Source: Xanthomonas vesicatoria ATCC 35937 (GTDB lineage Bacteria; Pseudomonadota; Gammaproteobacteria; Xanthomonadales; Xanthomonadaceae). From it: a stretch of DNA of 64,000 nt. Shown piece after piece: positions 28,720-36,268 of this stretch (its first letter is position 1; each line of letters begins with the position of its first letter). The notes under the pieces were generated by a model. It saw only the letters and a program-made list of their open reading frames with translations. It did no database searches and was not told where the DNA came from. Where the stretch lies: NCBI RefSeq assembly GCF_001908725.1, contig NZ_CP018725.1, forward strand, positions 4,154,001-4,218,000, in the 5' to 3' direction. The translations under genes and the position numbers were made by a program.

Positions 28720-28796
28720 CGGGGTATAGCGCAGTCTGGTAGCGCGCCTGCTTTGGGAGCAGGATGTCGGGGGTTCGAATCCCTCTACCCCGACCA
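28720..28796 (+). tRNA. tRNA-Pro (anticodon TGG)
   Basis: The 77-nt cloverleaf has acceptor CGGGGTA/TACCCCG, D arm GCGC-AGTCTGGTA-GCGC, anticodon stem CCTGC/GCAGG with loop TTTGGGA (anticodon TGG), T arm GGGGG-TTCGAAT-CCCTC and encoded CCA. Confidence 0.98.
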
Positions 28797-28838
28797 TTCC
28801 GAGCTCTTGACGGCGTGGGAATGCGAAGTTCGGTCCGG

Positions 28839-28915
28839 GCGCCCGTAGCTCAACCGGATAGAGCACCGGCCTTCTAAGCCGGCGGTTACAGGTTCGAGTC
28901 CTGTCGGGCGCGCCA
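28839..28915 (+). tRNA. tRNA-Arg (anticodon TCT)
   Basis: The 77-nt cloverleaf has acceptor GCGCCCG/CGGGCGC, anticodon stem CCGGC/GCCGG around loop CTTCTAA (anticodon TCT), T loop TTCGAGT and encoded CCA. Low-GC, phage-type DNA begins directly after its 3' end, so this end is the probable attachment site of the prophage. Confidence 0.98.
28890..28915 (+). other. Candidate prophage attachment site (attL) in the 3' end of tRNA-Arg
   Basis: The T arm and CCA end of tRNA-Arg mark an abrupt change from GC-rich chromosome to foreign DNA with an integrase 3.2 kb inside. No second copy of this sequence was noticed in the window, so attR must lie beyond 64000. Confidence 0.5.
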
Positions 28916-29062
28916 TATGGATCAATGACTTAGCTTTGCCTCTGTCCGTTTTCCCTAAAAATCTCCTGAATTTTTAGATGTGGAGCGGCCTTGTGTCATT
29001 GGGGCTGTTCATCTGGTGGCTGCTCGCGTAACAATAGCCGTGAATCCGTCCGGCTGTGAGTT

Positions 29063-30193
29063 ATGCCCTCCAAGAATGTTGTGTTCGAGCAAATTGAAGA
29101 CATTGCGCCTGAGGGCTTGGTCTTCGATATCCAAAATCCACGTCTGGAGGACGGCGTAGACGGCAATGAGCCGACCAGTGAAAAGGAGATCATTCAGTGG
29201 CTGCGCAACTTGGCAGCTTTGGATGAGTTGATATCTTCCATCACGCATAACGGTTTCAAGCGGATTGAGCCACTAGTGATCCATGGCCCTGACGGCGGGC
29301 CTTATACGGTACTGGAAGGCAACCGGCGGCTTGCGTGCATTAGATTGCTCAAAAATACTGCTTTGGCTGACGAATTAGGTGTCTCAGTACCAAGGCCGGT
29401 ACCACTATCAGTTCTTGATTCAATCCAGACGGTTCCTGTCTATCGGGTACATAACCCCTCTGACGCAAGGGCATTCATTGGCTTCAAGCACATCAATGGC
29501 CCGCATCGCTGGGAATCTTTTGCAAAAGCGAAGTACGTTACCAGTTGGTGGCTTGATGAGCGCGAGACCGGGCTCACCATTAATGAAATAGCGGATAGGC
29601 TTGGGGACGATAACAACACCATTCGTAACATGATTGCCGGCATGTTGGTGCTCGAGCAGGGAAAGAGAATCGGCTTCGAGATATCGGATAGAGCTAACAA
29701 GGGGCGTTTCGCGTTCTCGCATTTGTACACTGCCCTGTCCCGAGCAGAGTATATGGATCATCTTGGCCTCAGGAAGGGGTGGGCTCAGAAGCTTGAGGTT
29801 GATCCTATTCCTGTTGAAAAGTCGGAGGAGCTTTCAGAGGTTCTGCTTTATTTGTACGGTAGCAAGTCGCAAAAAAAACCGTCGCTAATCAAATCGCAAA
29901 ACCCTGATCTTGCGCATCTCGGTGAGGCGCTGAGGAACAATATTGCTCTGCACGTGCTGCGTGGTGGCGCAAGTTTGCAAGAGGCTCGGCAGGAATTTAG
30001 GCCTCCGGAAACAATGCTCAACGAGCTTTTGGTGACAATTAATCTGCGTTTGAGAGAGGCTACCCAGTTGGCTGCTCGCGCCGAAACGTTACCGGAAGCA
30101 CTAGCTGAAATAGCAAAGGAAATTCACACGCAAGCAAAAGGCCTTACGTTACTTGTAAGTGCAGCCATGAAAGGTAAGCAGGGTCAAGAATGA
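29063..30193 (+). CDS. ParB/Srx-like N-terminal domain protein, putative defence component
   Basis: The 376-aa protein has a ParB-type nucleotide-binding core: GFKRIEPLVI (~64-73) and YTVLEGNRRLACIRLL (81-96), where E85-G86-N87-R88-R89 matches the ExxRR box of ParB/sulfiredoxin-like NTPases. A helix-turn-helix-like segment follows (LTINEIADRLGDDNNTIRNMI, ~171-191). No ParA partner is present, so chromosome or plasmid partitioning is unlikely. ParB-like proteins without ParA often accompany DNA-modification or defence genes. It overlaps the next gene by 4 bp (ATGA). Lower GC and different codon use mark it as foreign even within the prophage. Confidence 0.7.
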   Translation: MPSKNVVFEQIEDIAPEGLVFDIQNPRLEDGVDGNEPTSEKEIIQWLRNLAALDELISSITHNGFKRIEPLVIHGPDGGPYTVLEGNRRLACIRLLKNTALADELGVSVPRPVPLSVLDSIQTVPVYRVHNPSDARAFIGFKHINGPHRWESFAKAKYVTSWWLDERETGLTINEIADRLGDDNNTIRNMIAGMLVLEQGKRIGFEISDRANKGRFAFSHLYTALSRAEYMDHLGLRKGWAQKLEVDPIPVEKSEELSEVLLYLYGSKSQKKPSLIKSQNPDLAHLGEALRNNIALHVLRGGASLQEARQEFRPPETMLNELLVTINLRLREATQLAARAETLPEALAEIAKEIHTQAKGLTLLVSAAMKGKQGQE

Positions 30194-31200
30194 GGCTGCA
30201 AGCTGTTCCATTTGACGCCGACACGCACACGGCCGCGGACTGGATGGAAATGAAGGCGATCTTGGGTCCTAAGGATCGGCTTTCGTTTACCGATATAGAA
30301 AGGGCTTGGGAAGCAAATCGCGAATCAGAGGATCAAGACCCGGGTGGCGGTTTTGAACAGTTTGACGAGTGGCTCAACGCTAGAGTCATGATTATTCAAC
30401 GACGCATCGAGCTACTTGGAGAGTCGTATCCATTCGAATTCTCCGATGATGACACTGCTCTTAGGTTTAAAGGTGATGCAGAAATTGCTGATGGTGAGGC
30501 AGTTTACTTGCTCTGTCTCCTTTTATCAGTCGCCAGAGATACTTCCGTCTTCATAGATCCAATTCCCATCACGCCATGGATGAGAGATGCCTTTCAGGCA
30601 TGCTCAGGCTGGGCCGCAGCCGGGTCGATTGATGGTTCATCGTATGTGTTTGGATGGCCGCGAGTTGACGGAAGCGACTTCCAAGTTGCTCTGCATGATG
30701 TATTCGTCACGCTCATGGCTGATGGTGAGATTGTCCCGCATAGCAATGCCCCCGCTGGTTCAGCCGGTCGCGAAAAAGATGCAGGGATTGACGTTATCGC
30801 ATGGAAAGAAAGAATAGATAAGTCTAGTGGAAAATTAAATCTATTTGGGCAGGTGGCAAGTGGCGCAAATTGGCGCGATAAGCCTATTTCGCCATATATA
30901 GATGCACTGCAGAAGAATTGGCTGGCGAGTCCATGGATAATTCCCCCTCAACCAGCAATGTTTATTCCATTTTCTATCGTCCCTCTCTTCGGAGCTACCT
31001 ACAGAGAGCAGGTTCGATATTTCTCAGCGATGTACGGATCAATATTTTATCGAGAGATTCTTCCTGCATATGCCGCGCGCGGTTTGTTGTTAGAACGCTC
31101 GGGTTCAATCTTTTGTCACCGCTCTAATGAATTGCCCCGATTAATAGCGCGTGAGAAGGCATTTATTAAAGTGCTCAGACGAACGCAAGATTATTCATAG
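30190..31200 (+). CDS. Unknown protein with PD-(D/E)XK-like nuclease motif
   Basis: No named family is recognised for this 336-aa protein. Residues 195-231 contain GIDVIAW (D201), then ~19 residues, then LFGQVASGANW (Q221). This spacing resembles restriction-endonuclease-fold active sites of the D...QxK/QxxxG type found in phage-defence proteins. The N-terminal half is helical and acidic. It is coupled to the ParB-like gene by an ATGA overlap and converges on the methylase gene with a 26-bp tail overlap. Inference: a DNA-cleaving effector or partner of the ParB-like protein; the motif alone cannot prove it. Confidence 0.55.
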   Translation: MRLQAVPFDADTHTAADWMEMKAILGPKDRLSFTDIERAWEANRESEDQDPGGGFEQFDEWLNARVMIIQRRIELLGESYPFEFSDDDTALRFKGDAEIADGEAVYLLCLLLSVARDTSVFIDPIPITPWMRDAFQACSGWAAAGSIDGSSYVFGWPRVDGSDFQVALHDVFVTLMADGEIVPHSNAPAGSAGREKDAGIDVIAWKERIDKSSGKLNLFGQVASGANWRDKPISPYIDALQKNWLASPWIIPPQPAMFIPFSIVPLFGATYREQVRYFSAMYGSIFYREILPAYAARGLLLERSGSIFCHRSNELPRLIAREKAFIKVLRRTQDYS

Positions 31201-32068
31201 GCATGACGCGCATAGGTTTCACTGGAGCTGGGACGACCAGGCCTGGTGAGTAAAATATAACCTCTGTGCCGCGCCCTCTTTCCTGGGCTGTATAATTGAG
31301 AGTGTAAGTGAGTTCTTCGTATCCGGAGTACAGGCCTCTGATTACGGGATGGTCGTCGTATGAAACCATCCAATTGCAGTTTTTGGGAAGATTGCCGACT
31401 GTTTTTGCTACATCAGCGTGATCTGACGGGTTGTAGTGATGCATATAAAGCCCCTGGCCCTTGGTGAAATAAGGTGGGTCAAAATAAATCAGATTTTTCT
31501 TTGCAATTTTCGGCGCAAGCCTCTTCACGAGAGTCTGAGCATCCTCGTTATGCAGGCGGATGCCCTCGCTTCTCTCTGCGATTCTTTCGATCCGCCAGAT
31601 CAAATCTTCAACGTTGAAGCGGGCATCAATCTTCCAAGGACCAGTCTGTTCTTTGCCGCCAATGACTCCACCCAGCAAAATTCCTGAACGGTTAGTTCGA
31701 TTTAGGAAGAATGTCGAAAAAGCTAAATCTAATGTATCTGGCGAAGCCTCTTGCTGGACAGTTCTGGCCCATTGCCAGGTGTCCATATCCACGTTGCATT
31801 TTTGAATTCGGCGAATTAGCCGTTCAGCATCTGTCAGAACTGCCGACCAAAAGGCATGCACCGCTGGATTGAGGTCATTGATATGTATCCGCTTGACAAG
31901 TCCACGAATCAGCAATTCCATAGCCACAGCGGCACCGCCAGCATATGGCTCGACATAGGTTCCACCGAAGAGACCGTTCAGCTCCAGGACCTTCTCAACG
32001 TAGTCGGCCAGCTTTCCCTTGCCTCCTGGGTAGCGAAGAGGGGTGTAGAAGCCATGCGATTGGGTCAT
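31175..32068 (-). CDS. D12-class (Dam-like) N6-adenine DNA methyltransferase
   Basis: The 297-aa protein has the D12 methylase order: N-terminal PLRYPGGKGKL (10-20), SAM-binding motif YVEPYAGGAAV (38-48), and catalytic DPPY at 197-200. Family members methylate adenine in short sites such as GATC. Its start overlaps the integrase stop by 4 bp (ATGA), while its 3' end overlaps the convergent nuclease-like gene. With the ParB-like and nuclease-like genes it may form a restriction-modification-like cargo; alternatively it is a solitary phage methylase that protects phage DNA. Confidence 0.85.
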   Translation of the reverse strand: MTQSHGFYTPLRYPGGKGKLADYVEKVLELNGLFGGTYVEPYAGGAAVAMELLIRGLVKRIHINDLNPAVHAFWSAVLTDAERLIRRIQKCNVDMDTWQWARTVQQEASPDTLDLAFSTFFLNRTNRSGILLGGVIGGKEQTGPWKIDARFNVEDLIWRIERIAERSEGIRLHNEDAQTLVKRLAPKIAKKNLIYFDPPYFTKGQGLYMHHYNPSDHADVAKTVGNLPKNCNWMVSYDDHPVIRGLYSGYEELTYTLNYTAQERGRGTEVIFYSPGLVVPAPVKPMRVMPMNNLAFV

Positions 32069-33303
32069 TTGTCGGGTTCCATGATGCGGTTAGCAGTATA
32101 AGCCGCCACGGGGTGGATGCTCCCACTTGTGGAGGAAACGACAGGCAGTGAGTGGTCATACACGTGGAGCATCGCGTCCGTCTTGTGCCCGCTGGCCAGC
32201 TTCTTGTCGCCGTCTGTATCCGTGACGCCGCGGTGCTTCAGCCCGTGCAGTGCAAAGCGATCTGCCTCAACTAGCACCCCGTCTCGTAGCGCGTTTTTCA
32301 TGAGACGTTGCCACGAGGTGTTGAAGCCTGACCTGGTGAGTGGGCCACCGTCTTCGCCGACGAACAGATAGCGCTCCGACGCATCTAGTGGCACAGGCCG
32401 TTTCTGACGCTGCCAGACGTTGAAGCGATAGGTTTGCAAGGCCTGAATTGCTTCAGTGAGGGGCCCGCCTTTTCGGACAAGATTGTCGCGACTTCCTTTG
32501 CGTCTGTTAGTCATCAGTTCTTGCCCAACATCATGAGCGTCGGTGAGGGTGAGAACCTCGATGCCCCTGAGCCTTGCTTGATATGCGAGCTCCATGGCAG
32601 CCCAAAGATAGAGAGGTACTGCACCCTTTTCTCTTGGACCCCGGGTACTGCATTCTCGGGCATAGGCTTGCACCGCTCTGAACACCTCCGGCTTCGGCAT
32701 TCGGTGGGCACGCCTTTCCTTTACCTGCTTCACGCCGCTGGCCGGGTTGGTCTGGACATGGTCGTGTTCACGTGCCCAGCCGAAGACTCGGCGTAGATAG
32801 CGCAGCCAGTGATTTGCCTTGGTGGGGTACCCAGGCACATCCTTCTGCCCAGGTTTTTCGGCTGGTCTCCCGTGGGCGATCACGTCCACCAGCCGACGAA
32901 TGACGCCTGGGGTAAGGCGATCCACGACAGCGTCGCCCAGCATTGTTCCGTTCTTCAAGGGGTACAGCCTGATCGCTTTGGCATAGTCCCGATAGTGCTG
33001 CTGGGTTGTGCTCGCCAACTGAGCAAATGTCAGGCTGCCTTCGAACAGATCAATCACATATGAGATCGTTCCTCGTACAGCCACTCCGCTGCGTTGTTCT
33101 GCGATCACATGCAGATCGGAGAGGCGCGCGGTCGCTTGTGCAACGGTCTTTGCTTTGTAGCCTCGCCCTTCCGGGTGCGGATTCAGTACGTACCAGCGCC
33201 CTCTGCCACTGTTATCCCAGTAGACGCCTTTGGGTACCTTGCTGTAGTCGATATGACCTGGAAGGTTTGCTGGTTCTTTCCTTGGGCGGCCGCGTGTAGC
33301 CAT
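32065..33303 (-). CDS. int: Tyrosine-recombinase integrase of the prophage
   Basis: The ~412-aa protein has an N-terminal arm-binding and SAM-like region (~1-190) and a catalytic domain with ARLRGIEVLTL (catalytic Arg), FALHGLKHRGVTD (box II HxxK/R region), GHKTDAMLHVYDH (His and nucleophile Tyr). This family inserts phages into tRNA genes. It reads toward tRNA-Arg, as expected for the left end of a prophage. The start is taken at ATG 33303; GTG at 33315 is possible, neither with a clear ribosome site. It is followed by the coupled methylase. Confidence 0.92.
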   Translation of the reverse strand: MATRGRPRKEPANLPGHIDYSKVPKGVYWDNSGRGRWYVLNPHPEGRGYKAKTVAQATARLSDLHVIAEQRSGVAVRGTISYVIDLFEGSLTFAQLASTTQQHYRDYAKAIRLYPLKNGTMLGDAVVDRLTPGVIRRLVDVIAHGRPAEKPGQKDVPGYPTKANHWLRYLRRVFGWAREHDHVQTNPASGVKQVKERRAHRMPKPEVFRAVQAYARECSTRGPREKGAVPLYLWAAMELAYQARLRGIEVLTLTDAHDVGQELMTNRRKGSRDNLVRKGGPLTEAIQALQTYRFNVWQRQKRPVPLDASERYLFVGEDGGPLTRSGFNTSWQRLMKNALRDGVLVEADRFALHGLKHRGVTDTDGDKKLASGHKTDAMLHVYDHSLPVVSSTSGSIHPVAAYTANRIMEPDK

Positions 33304-33367
33304 GCTGATTGACACCGAAAAATGAGTATGCCGGACTCGTATGGCGAGTCGGTTCGAGCAATGGTTC

Positions 33368-33592
33368 TCAGAGCAGATCGCTAGCGCTGTAACAGTCAGC
33401 GTTTGGCGCGTTTGGCGTAAGCCCGATTGCGGCGTTCAGGGCATCAGTCGTGGTCCAGATGCCTCCCTTGCCATCGTAGTGATAGCGAATGCCGCAGCGA
33501 CGTGCCCATTGCTCGACGGTCGATAGACGCGGGCGCTCGCCCGGTCGGCACAGGGACTGCATATCCTCAAACTGCAATACGGTTCCAATCAT
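33368..33592 (-). CDS. DUF4224-like small protein, possible excisionase/recombination directionality factor
   Basis: The 74-aa protein has the layout of DUF4224 phage proteins: a short N-terminal EDMQSLC motif, a PRLSTVEQWARRCGIRYHYDGKGGIW core resembling a winged-helix recognition segment, and an acidic-to-neutral tail. Such genes sit directly upstream of integrases and are thought to act in excision. Here it lies 64 bp upstream of int, same strand. Confidence 0.7.
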   Translation of the reverse strand: MIGTVLQFEDMQSLCRPGERPRLSTVEQWARRCGIRYHYDGKGGIWTTTDALNAAIGLTPNAPNADCYSASDLL

Positions 33593-33707
33593 GTTGCGGA
33601 CCTGATTGCGATTTCTTTAAGCGGCAGAAAGGTAATGCTGCCAGTGCCAATGTTTGCTGTGGCTGCTTGTCCTACCATTGCGCGCCTGCTATCTCGATGG
33701 AACGCTT

Positions 33708-34187
33708 ATGTCGGACACTTGTACTTGCAGTTGCCACAACGAGGATATTCCTGCTGAGCAACACGTACAGCAGCTGAAGGATGCTGACGCAGATGCTTTT
33801 GACCAATCGCTCAAACGGTTCGTGGAGCTGATGAAATGCATGGCTCTTGGGGTGTCGTTCGGCATTGGTGGGTCGGCAGTAGCAGCGTCTGGGATTGCAG
33901 ACCGTGCGAAGGTTGTGGGAGTAGCTGGTTGCGCGATCGGCGGCGCCCTGGCAGTTACTTGTGCTGTCTTGATCTTTGTGAAGCCATATATGCACAACGT
34001 TCCCTCCGAGTGGCGTGCGAGGGCTAAGGGCGTTAGCGTCTTTTCGGCTCTTGTGTTGGCGGCATCCTTCACGTTCTTCATCACGATGGACGTGATCAAA
34101 GATGCTCGTAGAGACCGACCTTTTCCTGAGTCCTGCGTTGGCTCTGACAGCAAGTTCAATCGGTCCGGCTTGATAGTGAAATATTGA
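33708..34187 (+). CDS. Small membrane protein with Cys-rich N-terminus
   Basis: Unrecognised. The 159-aa protein starts MSDTCTCSCHNED, with three Cys and one His in nine residues, followed by an amphipathic segment. Three hydrophobic helices lie at about 46-65, 68-90 and 106-128. The ATG at 33708 is preferred over an in-frame ATG at 33654. It is the only rightward gene between integrase and the leftward small-gene operon. Superinfection exclusion or another membrane moron role is possible but unproven. Confidence 0.6.
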   Translation: MSDTCTCSCHNEDIPAEQHVQQLKDADADAFDQSLKRFVELMKCMALGVSFGIGGSAVAASGIADRAKVVGVAGCAIGGALAVTCAVLIFVKPYMHNVPSEWRARAKGVSVFSALVLAASFTFFITMDVIKDARRDRPFPESCVGSDSKFNRSGLIVKY

Positions 34188-34197
34188 CCGCATACAA

Positions 34198-34374
34198 CTA
34201 GACCTTGATCACTCGCGCATCGTTTGCCTCGCGCCGCGACAGGCTCTTACGCACCGGCGTAGCACCCAGCTTCTGCACCTTGCCGCCGCGCTTAGCGAAT
34301 GCTTTGAGGTGCGCGGCCAGGTCGGCGCGCTCGCGGTCTTTGTGGCGGACGGTGGAGAGGGCGAAGGCGCTCAT
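34198..34374 (-). CDS. Small basic protein, last gene of leftward operon
   Basis: This 58-aa product begins MSAFALSTVRHKDRERADLA and is rich in Arg/Lys. It shares the 4-bp ATGA overlap with the gene upstream, the pattern of every pair in this operon. It is shorter than usual gene-calling cut-offs, but the coupling and the tidy stop support it. No family recognised; possibly DNA-binding because of its charge. Confidence 0.55.
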   Translation of the reverse strand: MSAFALSTVRHKDRERADLAAHLKAFAKRGGKVQKLGATPVRKSLSRREANDARVIKV

Positions 34375-34670
34375 TGCGCACCTGCCTTGCCACGCGCAGC
34401 GGGTTCTTCGCGGAGCAACTGCTCGGCGTGTGCGATGCCGCGCTGGTTGAGGGTGATGGTGTTGGGGAACTGCGGGTCGTCGAACTGCACCAAGCCAGCT
34501 TGGTCGAGCCAGTTGATGCAGCGGCGGGTGAATGCTTGGATCTGCACGGGGCCGCTGGTTTGCACTTGTGCGGGCATGGCCGCGAAGCCGCCGCGGGTGC
34601 GGCGCAGGGTGCGGCCCTGTGCGCTGTATGCCGCCTTGAGCGCGGCCTGTGCTTTGGGTTGTAGATGCAT
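34371..34670 (-). CDS. Hypothetical phage protein, winged-helix-like
   Basis: The 99-aa product starts MHLQPKAQAALKAAYSAQGR. Its second half (FTRRCINWLDQAGLVQFDDP... LNQRGIAHAEQLL) looks like a small winged-helix: helix, helix, then a beta-hairpin with NTITL. The ATG at 34670 is used instead of the longer in-frame start. It ends in an ATGA overlap with the following gene. Function unknown; a transcriptional role is possible. Confidence 0.55.
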   Translation of the reverse strand: MHLQPKAQAALKAAYSAQGRTLRRTRGGFAAMPAQVQTSGPVQIQAFTRRCINWLDQAGLVQFDDPQFPNTITLNQRGIAHAEQLLREEPAARGKAGAQ

Positions 34671-34681
34671 GGTGACCTCGA

Positions 34682-34981
34682 TCAGGCGGCGTATGCCGCG
34701 GTGGCCAGGTGCGCGAACAGCTGTTCGCGGGCGCGGCTCAGGTGGGACAGCGGAATGCGGTGCTGGCCGGTGGGTTCGGTCCAGCGGCCTTCGGTGAGTG
34801 CGCGGCTGGTGCTCGGCGTGGTGGCCTGGCTGCAGCGGCAGCACTCGATGTGGAACGTGGTCGGCGCCGGCCCGCCGATGCGGTAGCGGTGTGGTGCGCC
34901 ATGCGTTGTGACCAGCTGCGGGCGGTGGCCCGGCTGGCACGCGGGAATGCTGGTCGGGAGTGGCGTGGCTTCCTGGCGCAT
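34682..34981 (-). CDS. Hypothetical phage protein with CCxC motif
   Basis: The 99-aa product has FHIECCRCSQAT in the middle with a preceding C15 and several His, which could bind zinc. The C-terminal half is helical. It begins 1 bp before the stop of its upstream neighbour and lies in the leftward operon. No family recognised. Confidence 0.5.
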   Translation of the reverse strand: MRQEATPLPTSIPACQPGHRPQLVTTHGAPHRYRIGGPAPTTFHIECCRCSQATTPSTSRALTEGRWTEPTGQHRIPLSHLSRAREQLFAHLATAAYAA

Positions 34982-34982
34982 G

Positions 34983-35171
34983 TCAGTCCTGCGCCCGCGC
35001 TAGCCGAACGTGGGGGAGGGCGGGCCCTTGTTCGTCGGCATACGTGCGGTGGGTGCTAGCACTGCGGTGCGCGGCGTGCAGCTCTGCCAGCCGCAGCGGG
35101 ATGCAGACCACAGCCATGACGGCCACGGCCGCCCAGCCGGCGGCGACGACGCGTTGGTAACGGCGACTCAT
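34983..35171 (-). CDS. Small single-pass membrane protein
   Basis: The 62-aa product starts MSRRYQRVVAAGWAAVAVMAVVC, giving one transmembrane helix (~8-25) followed by a basic, His-rich tail. The start ATG overlaps the upstream stop by 4 bp. Position in an early phage operon and small size are all that can be said. Confidence 0.55.
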   Translation of the reverse strand: MSRRYQRVVAAGWAAVAVMAVVCIPLRLAELHAAHRSASTHRTYADEQGPALPHVRLARAQD

Positions 35172-35446
35172 GCGCGGGCCTCCTGTACGTGCACGCCGTG
35201 CTGCCGCAGCCAGCGCGTTGCCCTTTGCAGCACGCGCGGGGCCAGCGCATACGTGTCGCGGCCGATGCACAGATGGCGCGTGGTGGTGCGCGCGCGCAGG
35301 CGCGGCGCCACCGCGCAGCCATCCAGCGATGGCGTGACCTTGCCGTCGTACAGGCCGGCCCAGATCCAATCTGTGCAGATCATGAGCGCGAGCGTTTGGC
35401 CTGCATGGCCGGTGGGGAAGAGCGCTTCCACTGGGCGCGTGCTCAT
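35168..35446 (-). CDS. Hypothetical phage protein
   Basis: The 92-aa product begins MSTRPVEALFPTGHAGQTLA. Both ends overlap neighbours by 4 bp (ATGA). The C-terminus (LQRATRWLRQHGVHV) resembles that of the upstream gene (LQAMCEWLAAHGVPV), so the two may be diverged duplicates. No known domain. Confidence 0.55.
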   Translation of the reverse strand: MSTRPVEALFPTGHAGQTLALMICTDWIWAGLYDGKVTPSLDGCAVAPRLRARTTTRHLCIGRDTYALAPRVLQRATRWLRQHGVHVQEARA

Positions 35447-35715
35447 GGCGACACCCGCACAGGCACGCCGTGTGCAGCCAGCCATTCGCACATGGCCTGC
35501 AGGGCGTCGTCGCCGGCGGTGTATGCCGTTTGCCCGAGCTGCAGCGCGCCATCGACACGATGCACATCGGCATGGCGGCACACCGTTACCGCGAGCTCGC
35601 TACTCCGGTCGGTGCCATAGAGAGCAGCGCTGACGGCGGCCGGCTTAATACGCAGGCGCAGCAACGTGCCCTGTCCGCGGCCCAGCCGGAAGTTGGCGCA
35701 TGGGATCTCGCTCAT
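35443..35715 (-). CDS. Hypothetical phage protein, possible paralogue of its downstream neighbour
   Basis: The 90-aa product begins MSEIPCANFRLGRGQGTLL. It overlaps by 4 bp at both ends. Its C-terminal helix plus HGVPV turn recalls the next gene's HGVHV ending. The in-frame extension to 35985 is ignored because it runs through two other genes. No known domain. Confidence 0.55.
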   Translation of the reverse strand: MSEIPCANFRLGRGQGTLLRLRIKPAAVSAALYGTDRSSELAVTVCRHADVHRVDGALQLGQTAYTAGDDALQAMCEWLAAHGVPVRVSP

Positions 35716-35924
35716 GCGTGGCTCGCTTCGGCCAAGGCATCGCGGAAGCGCTGCAGCTGTTCCTTGCGGCAAGCGATCTTCTTTTGCAGGTACGTGGTGA
35801 AGCTCGCCGAGGCAGCTTGGCCCAGCGTCTGGAGAACGTGCTCGTCCTCTCGGATAGCGTCTTCTGCCCACATGATCGCCGCGACGTAATCGTCGGTCGT
35901 CAGTGTGCCGGTGCACTTGCTCAT
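35712..35924 (-). CDS. Small helical phage protein
   Basis: The 70-aa product (MSKCTGTLTTDDYVAAIMWAEDAI start) is predicted to be mostly helical with a basic coiled segment (YLQKKIACRKEQLQRF). ATGA overlaps join it to both neighbours. No family recognised. Confidence 0.6.
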   Translation of the reverse strand: MSKCTGTLTTDDYVAAIMWAEDAIREDEHVLQTLGQAASASFTTYLQKKIACRKEQLQRFRDALAEASHA

Positions 35925-36169
35925 GCACGCAACTCCCGTACGAAGTCGCGACTAGTCGCTTCGGCCCGCAAGCCGATGAGCTCAATGCGATCGCTACGTT
36001 TTGGGTAGCGCCTAGGACCCTTCGACATGCCGCGGCGCTTCAAGGCCTTGGCATGTAAGTGATCAGCCGCTGCGCAGGCCTGAAGGCATCTGCGCGCAGT
36101 AGCGAATAAATCCTTATTGGCAGCGCCGCCGTCTGCCTGCGCGTCTAGTGCGGTGGGGTTGATATGCAT
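35921..36169 (-). CDS. First gene of the leftward small-gene operon
   Basis: The 82-aa basic product (MHINPTALDAQADGG start) has its ribosome site AGGAGA 7 nt upstream of ATG, inside a perfect 13-bp hairpin (36174-36203). Two operator-like palindromes lie just upstream (36206-36243). It is therefore the promoter-proximal gene of an operon of eight genes running to 34198. Function unknown. Confidence 0.6.
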   Translation of the reverse strand: MHINPTALDAQADGGAANKDLFATARRCLQACAAADHLHAKALKRRGMSKGPRRYPKRSDRIELIGLRAEATSRDFVRELRA

Positions 36170-36173
36170 CGCA

Positions 36174-36203
36174 TTCTCCTGCCGCGACCCCGCGGCAGGA
36201 GAA
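36174..36203 (-). promoter_or_regulatory. Hairpin covering the ribosome site of the leftward operon
   Basis: Arms TTCTCCTGCCGCG and CGCGGCAGGAGAA (13 bp, perfect) enclose a 4-nt loop. In the leftward transcript the 3' arm contains AGGAGA, the ribosome site of the gene starting at 36169, so folding would mask it. Confidence 0.6.
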
Positions 36204-36205
36204 CA

Positions 36206-36243
36206 ATAGCGAAGCTATCTAAAACAATCAATAGCAAGGCTAT
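36206..36243. promoter_or_regulatory. Two repressor-operator-like palindromes before the leftward operon
   Basis: ATAGC-GAA-GCTAT (36206-36218) and ATAGC-AAG-GCTAT (36231-36243), centres 25 bp apart. The same palindrome flanks the repressor/Cro divergent promoter at 39293-39365. Confidence 0.75.
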
Positions 36244-36268
36244 CTACGACTGTGTATCCGGCAAAGTA

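Noticed and set aside
29063..30193. Plasmid- or chromosome-partition ParB
   Set aside because: No ParA neighbour and no parS-like cluster was seen; gene context is an integrase and a methylase.
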